Shown here: piece by piece, positions 15,426 through 20,418 of the stretch
Numbering within the stretch: position 1 is the stretch's first letter
Layout: each line of letters begins with the position of its first letter
Source: Thermodesulfovibrio sp.
GTDB taxonomy: Bacteria; Nitrospirota; Thermodesulfovibrionia; Thermodesulfovibrionales; Thermodesulfovibrionaceae
DNA length: 20,418 nt
NCBI GenBank assembly: GCA_026415995.1
Contig: JAOAGB010000016.1
Location: forward strand, 1-20,418
Reading direction: 5' to 3'
Position numbers and translations under genes: made by a program
Notes under the pieces: generated by a model
What the model was told of the DNA's origin: nothing
What the model saw: only the letters and a program-made list of their open reading frames with translations
The model's database searches: none

Positions 15426-16937
15426 CTACTCAATCAGGGGTTGATTTTTATGGATATGATAATTTTCTTGATGTAAAGATGCCTCTTTCTTAATTGTTAT
15501 TCTAATTTTTCTACTATTTTCCAGTTCCTCAAGGGAATCTCTTTCTTCATCTGTAAGCAAATCAGCAACTTGAGGATGAGCGACCACAGTTATTTCTGTT
15601 CCCTCTTGAGGAGTGAGATGTTTCAATTTTCTTAATATTTCATATGCTACAGACCTTATACTCATTACTCTACCTTTTCCTTCACAGTATGGACAACTGT
15701 CACATAATATGTGTTCAAGGCTTTCTCTGGTTCTTTTCCTTGTCATCTGAACTATACCAAGTTCTGTAATATTGTATATTGTTGTTTTGGCTCTATCTTT
15801 TTTTATTGCTTCAGCCATCGCATTAATTACTTTTTGTTTGTTTTCTTCCTTTTCCATATCAATAAAATCTATTAGTATTATACCACCTAAATTTCTAAGT
15901 CTGATTTGGTAGGCAATCTCTTTGACAGCTTCAAGATTGGTTCTCAGAATTGTATCTTCTAAATTTTCTTTACCTACATATTTACCTGTATTGACGTCAA
16001 TTACTGTCATTGCCTCTGTTTGGTCAATTACTATGTATCCCCCTGATTTTAACCATACTTTTCTTTCAAGAGCCCGATCAAGGTCAACTTCTATTCCAAA
16101 GGCATCAAAAATAGGCTCTTCGCTTTCATAGAACTCTATTTTTTCAGCTATTCTTGGAAAATAAACATGGGCAAACTCTTTAAGCCTCATCCACTCAGCA
16201 TAACTATCAATTATAAGTCGGTCTACATTTTGATTCATAAAATCGCGGAGACTTCTTAATACCAAATCGAATTCACTATGAATTAAGGCAGGAGCATGTA
16301 CTTTATCTTTCTTTTTCTGGATGTTATCCCATAACAGCAATAAAAAATCAATATCTTTTTGTATTTCTTCTTCTGTGGCATCCTCAGATACAGTCCTCAT
16401 TATAAGTCCAAATCCTGCAGGTTTCATTTTGGTTGCCAATTCTTTTAATTCTCTTCTTTTATCTTCATTTTCTATTTTTCTTGAAATACCTACATGTTCC
16501 ATTCCGGGCATAAGAACTACATATCTACCTGGAAGTGTTATCCTTGAAGTAACTCTTGCACCTTTTGTACTGATAGGGTCCTTTGCTACTTGTACTAGAA
16601 TCTCTTGCCCCTGTTGAACAAGTTCTTCAATAGAGACATCCTTAAAATCAAGTTTTGATATAAACTCTGTCTCTTCATCTGTTTCTAAAAAGGGATATAA
16701 TTCCTTAATTCCTCCTCTTATATCATCTATATATAGAAATGCTGCTTTATCCAGTCCTATATCAATAAAGCATGCTTGCATTCCCTTTAATACTTTCACC
16801 ACTCTACCTTTATATATGTTACCTACAAAACTTGAATCTCCTTTTCTTTCAATATAAAATTCAACAACTTGACCACCTTCCAAAAGCGCGACACGACATT
16901 CCTGCTTTGTTACATTAATTAAAAGTTCATTACTCAA
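15426..16937 (-). CDS. rng: Ribonuclease G
   Basis: 503 residues, the RNase G size, without the long RNase E C-terminal scaffold. N-terminal ELLINVTKQECRVALLEGGQVVEFYIER, then an S1 domain at about 35-125 (GNIYKGRVVKVLKGMQACFIDIGLDKAAFL). The catalytic core has the Asp of TVIDVNTGKYVG and of IILIDFIDM, and the Zn-link CDSCPYCEGKGR. It trims 16S rRNA 5' ends and degrades mRNA. The start is TTG at 16937, sharing a TTGA overlap with the upstream stop. AAGGAGG is upstream but at an unusually long 12-base spacing. Confidence 0.96.
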   Translation of the reverse strand: MSNELLINVTKQECRVALLEGGQVVEFYIERKGDSSFVGNIYKGRVVKVLKGMQACFIDIGLDKAAFLYIDDIRGGIKELYPFLETDEETEFISKLDFKDVSIEELVQQGQEILVQVAKDPISTKGARVTSRITLPGRYVVLMPGMEHVGISRKIENEDKRRELKELATKMKPAGFGLIMRTVSEDATEEEIQKDIDFLLLLWDNIQKKKDKVHAPALIHSEFDLVLRSLRDFMNQNVDRLIIDSYAEWMRLKEFAHVYFPRIAEKIEFYESEEPIFDAFGIEVDLDRALERKVWLKSGGYIVIDQTEAMTVIDVNTGKYVGKENLEDTILRTNLEAVKEIAYQIRLRNLGGIILIDFIDMEKEENKQKVINAMAEAIKKDRAKTTIYNITELGIVQMTRKRTRESLEHILCDSCPYCEGKGRVMSIRSVAYEILRKLKHLTPQEGTEITVVAHPQVADLLTDEERDSLEELENSRKIRITIKKEASLHQENYHIHKNQPLIE

Positions 16938-19351
16938 GGTTCTATCCAGCCTCCTTCATATCCATACATCTGGAGTCTTTTAATATTTAATTCTTTTGCT
17001 GAGATGCCTAACAGTGCTTCTGCTATCTCAGTTATTCTTGCCTTAATTTCACTATCTTTAACTATTATACATAGTTCATCTCTATAAATCTGAATGTCGT
17101 CGATAAAATCTTTTAATGAATAGCTTTTTTCTTTCCTTTTTATTTCTATTCTTTCTATGTTGTCATAACTAAAAGAGGACAAGTTTGGTATAGAGGTTAT
17201 TAAGTACTTATATTTTTGCACAAAGGCACCTAAAGAAGGGCTTGAAGGAGAGATTATTTTAAACGATTTTATCTTTAACCCCTCTGGCAGAATTTTATTT
17301 AATCTCTCAAGATATTCATGATAAAAGTCTCCATAAATTTTTAAATCGAAATATTCTGATTCACTTTCTATTCCAACAGGAAGGGAAGGGCAAAAAGATA
17401 TTTCAGGCTTTGGATGGAATCCCTTTGAAAAAACCAAAGGCATTTTAGCCATTCTTAAAATTCTTGTAAGAAGATTGTTTAATTCAAGCTGAGATAAATA
17501 TTTCATCTCTCCTAATTTGACATGACAAAATCTAACAACTGTAATGGTGTCCTCAAGAGAAGTTTTGGATTTAAAGGGTGAAAAATCAAAATTTCTATTA
17601 TCTAAGGAGAATTTCTGATCTTGTAAAATACAATTCAATCCACAGCCTTCACATTTTATGCTGCATTCCTCTGTTTTTTTTAAATTTAAAGCTTTGTTAA
17701 GTTCTTTTTTAAGAAAATCCTTTTTTATTCCTGCATCAATGAAGTCCCAAGGAAGCTGTTCATCTATAGAATATTTTTTTGTTGCATAAGAAAACAGTTC
17801 AACTCCTGTTTTATCCATTGCATAAAGCCACCTATGAAAATCAAAAAGATCTGTCCATGCAGATAAAATTTCTCCCTCCTTCCACGCATGATATATAACC
17901 TCTCCAGTTTTTTCATCTCCCCTTGAGAGACTGGCTTCAAGGATACTCATTTGTGGATTATGTCCCTTATAATGAATTTTACTTTTTTGAAGGGCATTCT
18001 TTATAAATTTAAGTTTTTGACTCATCTCGTCCAAGGGAAGCTGATTAAACCACTGAAATGGTGTATGAGGTTTAGGAATAAATGGCGAAACAGTAACATT
18101 TATGTTTACAAATTTTTTAGTATAAGATTTTGCAATTTTTAAAATTTTTCTTGATAGATTAACAATTTCTTCAATATCTTCATCTGTCTCTGTAGGTAAT
18201 CCTATCATGAAATAGAGCTTAATGTTAATCCATCCTTCTTCAAAAAGAAGAGCACAGGCTTTTTCAACATCTTCATTGGAGATGTTTTTATTAATAATGC
18301 ATCTAAGCCTTTCTGTTGCTGCTTCTGGTGCTATTGTAAATCCTGTTTTTTTGACAAATTTTATTTTTTGAAGAAGTTCTTTTGTAACTTTGTCTGCCCT
18401 TATTGAAGGTAGAGAAATCGCAACACCTTCTGAGGAGAAATTTTTATTTAAAGCATCTATAAGTTCCGTAAGATAAGGATAATGTCCGATACTAAATGAA
18501 AGAAGAGATATTTCCTCATATCCTGTGCTTTCTATGGATTTTTTTGCTATTTCTAAAACTTTTTCTGGAGTTCTTATCCTAAGAGGCCTATAGACTATTC
18601 CAGCTTGGCAGAATCTACATCCAGAGGGACACCCACGGGATACTTCAATGGATATTCTGTCATGAACAATTTTCATATAGGGTAATATTGGTGATGTCGG
18701 GAATTCAGCATCATTTAAATTACTAATATATCTGCGTTTGATATTTTTTTTCTCTGACCAAGGAACATAGAAACCATCAATCTGGCTTATTGAATTAAGT
18801 AACTCTTCTTTTCCCCCATTGGAGTATTTCCACTCACGATAAATATTAATTAATTCAATAACTGCTTCTTCACCTTCTCCAATTAAAAAGGCATCGATAA
18901 ACTGAGACATGGGAAGAGGGTTCGATGTACATGGTCCTCCAGCTATTATTAGAGGATATTTCTTGGTTAATCTATCCTTCCAGAACAATGGAATTTGACC
19001 GAGATTGAGCATATTAAGTACAGAAGGATAGGAAAGTTCATACTGCAAACTAAAGCCAATGATATCAAAATTTTTAATGGGAGTTTTTGTCTCAAGTGAA
19101 CAAAGGGGTATTCCTTTATATTTCATGTAATTTTGCAAATCGATCCATGGAGAAAATACTCTTTCTGCTTGGACATCGGCAATTTTATTAAGAAGGTGAT
19201 AAAGAATTTTAATCCCAAGATGAGACATACCTATTTCGTATATGTCAGGGAAGCATAGAGCAAACTTTATGAGATTTTTATGTTGTTTTAATATAGAATT
19301 AATTTCTCTGTTTATGTATCTTGTTGGTTTTTCAAAATAAAGAAGATTCAT
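16934..19351 (-). CDS. Radical SAM protein fused to DUF2344 domain (TIGR03960/TIGR03936 type)
   Basis: 805 residues. The N-terminal 230 residues resemble a cobalamin-binding-like region (EIGMSHLGIKILYHLL, IGFSLQYELSYPSVLNML, IIAGGPCTSNP, GEGEEAV). The radical SAM motif CPSGCRFC (C241, C245, C248) follows, with the barrel to about 560. Then comes a cysteine cluster CSIKCEGCGLNC and a DUF2344 domain from about 605 (RFCHVKLGEMKYLSQLE, FSKGFHPKPEISF, PVGIESESEYFDL). The family is widespread, often next to rng and the L21/L27 ribosomal genes, and its substrate is not settled to my knowledge. ATG 19351 has no obvious Shine-Dalgarno, but the start matches the family N-terminus. Confidence 0.93.
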   Translation of the reverse strand: MNLLYFEKPTRYINREINSILKQHKNLIKFALCFPDIYEIGMSHLGIKILYHLLNKIADVQAERVFSPWIDLQNYMKYKGIPLCSLETKTPIKNFDIIGFSLQYELSYPSVLNMLNLGQIPLFWKDRLTKKYPLIIAGGPCTSNPLPMSQFIDAFLIGEGEEAVIELINIYREWKYSNGGKEELLNSISQIDGFYVPWSEKKNIKRRYISNLNDAEFPTSPILPYMKIVHDRISIEVSRGCPSGCRFCQAGIVYRPLRIRTPEKVLEIAKKSIESTGYEEISLLSFSIGHYPYLTELIDALNKNFSSEGVAISLPSIRADKVTKELLQKIKFVKKTGFTIAPEAATERLRCIINKNISNEDVEKACALLFEEGWINIKLYFMIGLPTETDEDIEEIVNLSRKILKIAKSYTKKFVNINVTVSPFIPKPHTPFQWFNQLPLDEMSQKLKFIKNALQKSKIHYKGHNPQMSILEASLSRGDEKTGEVIYHAWKEGEILSAWTDLFDFHRWLYAMDKTGVELFSYATKKYSIDEQLPWDFIDAGIKKDFLKKELNKALNLKKTEECSIKCEGCGLNCILQDQKFSLDNRNFDFSPFKSKTSLEDTITVVRFCHVKLGEMKYLSQLELNNLLTRILRMAKMPLVFSKGFHPKPEISFCPSLPVGIESESEYFDLKIYGDFYHEYLERLNKILPEGLKIKSFKIISPSSPSLGAFVQKYKYLITSIPNLSSFSYDNIERIEIKRKEKSYSLKDFIDDIQIYRDELCIIVKDSEIKARITEIAEALLGISAKELNIKRLQMYGYEGGWIEP

Positions 19352-19446
19352 ATTAATTAATTAAAACAGAGGTTAAGATTTTAAAGCAATTATTCAAGAA
19401 AAAGTCATGGAATAAATTGGCAATGATAGAATACAAGTTAAGGTTT
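19352..19446. other. Intergenic stretch upstream of the radical SAM gene
   Basis: AT-rich, containing a TTAATTAATTAA run next to the start codon. It must hold the promoter of the six-gene minus-strand cluster unless flgE transcription reads through, but I find no convincing -35/-10 pair and no small gene. Confidence 0.5.
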
Positions 19447-19471
19447 TTCAGAGGGCATTAAGCCCCCTGAA
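19447..19471 (-). terminator. GC-rich hairpin after flgE, possible terminator
   Basis: On the minus strand a 10-bp stem (one G-U pair) with a 5-base TTAAT loop begins 2 bases after the flgE stop. It is followed by AAAAACCTTAAC instead of a U-run, so it is not a textbook intrinsic terminator. It could stabilise the 3' end or need help from Rho. Confidence 0.5.
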
Positions 19472-19473
19472 GA

Positions 19474-20418
19474 TTATCTTACTATATTCATTAATTCATT
19501 AAGCATGTTGTCTGTGGTTGTTATAACCCTTACATTTGCCTGGTAGGCTCTTTGTGCTGCAATCATTCGAATGAATTCTTCTGCAAGGTCAACATTGCTT
19601 GTTTCGAGAGAATTTGCATATATGGTTCCCACACCTACTGTTCCAGGGGCTCCTAATGTGGGACTTCCTGAAGAATAGGATTCAAGGTATAAATTGTTGC
19701 CAACTTTTGTTAAATTATGAGGAGCAACAAATTTAGCAAGAACCACTTGAGCAACATTTTTTACCTGTCCATTAGTAAAAACTCCTGATATTACCCCATT
19801 TTGGTCTACTGTAACAGCTATAAGATTACCAGATGAGTAGCCATTTTGAGTTTGGAAAACAACAGCATTTGGAGAACCATATTGAGTTGTATCTGCGAAA
19901 TTTAAGGTAATATCAGCACTCTGTGCTCCCCATGGTGTGAAATCAAAAGTAAATGAAGTTGTAGGAGGATCAGTTGTAAGTCTACCTGTATCGTCAAAGT
20001 TTAATGTAAATGAACCAACTTCTGTATAATTTGGATTAGCAGGATCGTTACTTGCATCGTATATGACATGGGCATCCCAGGTATTTACAGCTGTTTTAGT
20101 AAAATATGTATATACAAGATGGGGATTTCCTAAACTATCGTAAACAGTTATAGCCGTGGAATAATTATAAGCATCAACGCTTGGTAGATCTGCCCCAGCG
20201 GTAAAACTCCAAGTTTTTGTTGCTTCTCTTGAATCAAGATTAAGTTGAGTTTTTATTTCATTAGTCGCCGATGGATCACTCATTAATCCAGCAAGATATA
20301 CATCTCCTATACCACCTGTTACATTACCTGATGCATCCATAAGGTAGGCTTGAAGTCTATAACCATTTGGATCAACCACATAACCATCTTTGTCCAGTCT
20401 AAACTGTCCTGCTCTTGT
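19474..20418 (-). CDS. flgE: Flagellar hook protein FlgE, C-terminal part (5' end beyond window)
   Basis: 314 codons are visible and open to the right edge, so the true start is outside; a GTG at 20379 inside the frame is not the start. The first visible residues TRAGQFRLDKDGYVV belong to the N-terminal hook/rod repeat seen in FlgE and its relatives. Then come the FlgE D2-type region (ITVYDSLGNPHLVYTYF, TLNFDDTGRLT) and the C-terminal EFIRMIAAQRAYQANVRVITTTDNMLNELM, the coiled helix that lines the hook channel. It builds the flexible joint of the flagellum. A hairpin lies directly after the stop, and this is probably the last gene of a flagellar operon to the right. Confidence 0.94.
   Translation of the reverse strand, partial: TRAGQFRLDKDGYVVDPNGYRLQAYLMDASGNVTGGIGDVYLAGLMSDPSATNEIKTQLNLDSREATKTWSFTAGADLPSVDAYNYSTAITVYDSLGNPHLVYTYFTKTAVNTWDAHVIYDASNDPANPNYTEVGSFTLNFDDTGRLTTDPPTTSFTFDFTPWGAQSADITLNFADTTQYGSPNAVVFQTQNGYSSGNLIAVTVDQNGVISGVFTNGQVKNVAQVVLAKFVAPHNLTKVGNNLYLESYSSGSPTLGAPGTVGVGTIYANSLETSNVDLAEEFIRMIAAQRAYQANVRVITTTDNMLNELMNIVR

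Noticed and set aside
1..20418. CRISPR arrays, tRNA, rRNA, insertion sequences
   Set aside because: I saw no regular direct repeats, tRNA-like folds, transposase motifs or rRNA sequence anywhere in the window.

Overview
The window is low-GC bacterial DNA (roughly one third G+C by eye) with very compact, mostly minus-strand operons. Gene content is flagellar (FlgE), Fe-S and radical SAM rich, with an acetyl-CoA carboxylase biotin half and a Gram-negative-type HtrA protease. I think of a thermophilic, anaerobic Thermodesulfovibrio-like member of the Nitrospirota. That is an inference from gene style and protein resemblance; no marker in the window proves it.

From right to left, in the direction of transcription: (1) 20418-19474 is the C-terminal part of the flagellar hook protein FlgE, followed by a short intergenic stretch with a GC-rich hairpin. 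(2) 19351-11374 is a six-gene minus-strand cluster: a radical SAM/DUF2344 fusion protein, ribonuclease G, a GlcF/GlpC-like two-[4Fe-4S] protein with CCG domains, a CxxCxxCC (YkgJ-type) protein, a transaldolase of the small TalC type and an HtrA serine protease. Genes overlap by 4-8 bases or are separated by about a dozen. (3) 10894-11403 is the only plus-strand gene, a small Cys-rich YkgJ-like protein with a recognisable promoter. It converges on htrA with a short 3' overlap. (4) 10796 to the left edge is one long minus-strand run of 17 genes with gaps of 0-31 bases. It contains a 63-residue selenoprotein candidate, a NYN-domain RNase-like protein, a PAP2 membrane phosphatase, a YggU-like protein, YicC, RemA, guanylate kinase, RNA polymerase omega, CoaBC, an M24 aminopeptidase, EF-P, AccB, AccC and ThiE. 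It ends in a small signalling module (PATAN-like protein, HAMP-only membrane sensor, receiver-domain response regulator cut by the window edge).

The most notable observation is in the apparently empty 280-base gap at 10574-10854. On the minus strand a strong Shine-Dalgarno precedes a TTG-started frame that runs through one in-frame TGA and encodes a dual-CxxC zinc-ribbon-like protein ending in Cys-Asp-Arg-Ala. An 8-bp stem-loop with the spacing expected of a bacterial SECIS element lies just after the TGA. I read it as a small dual-CxxC selenoprotein that conventional gene calling would miss.

Other points of interest are an EF-P whose tip residue is Gln instead of the modified Lys/Arg, an omega subunit with a long charged C-terminal tail, a membrane sensor with no output domain next to a PATAN protein and a receiver, and several TTG starts backed by strong ribosome binding sites.
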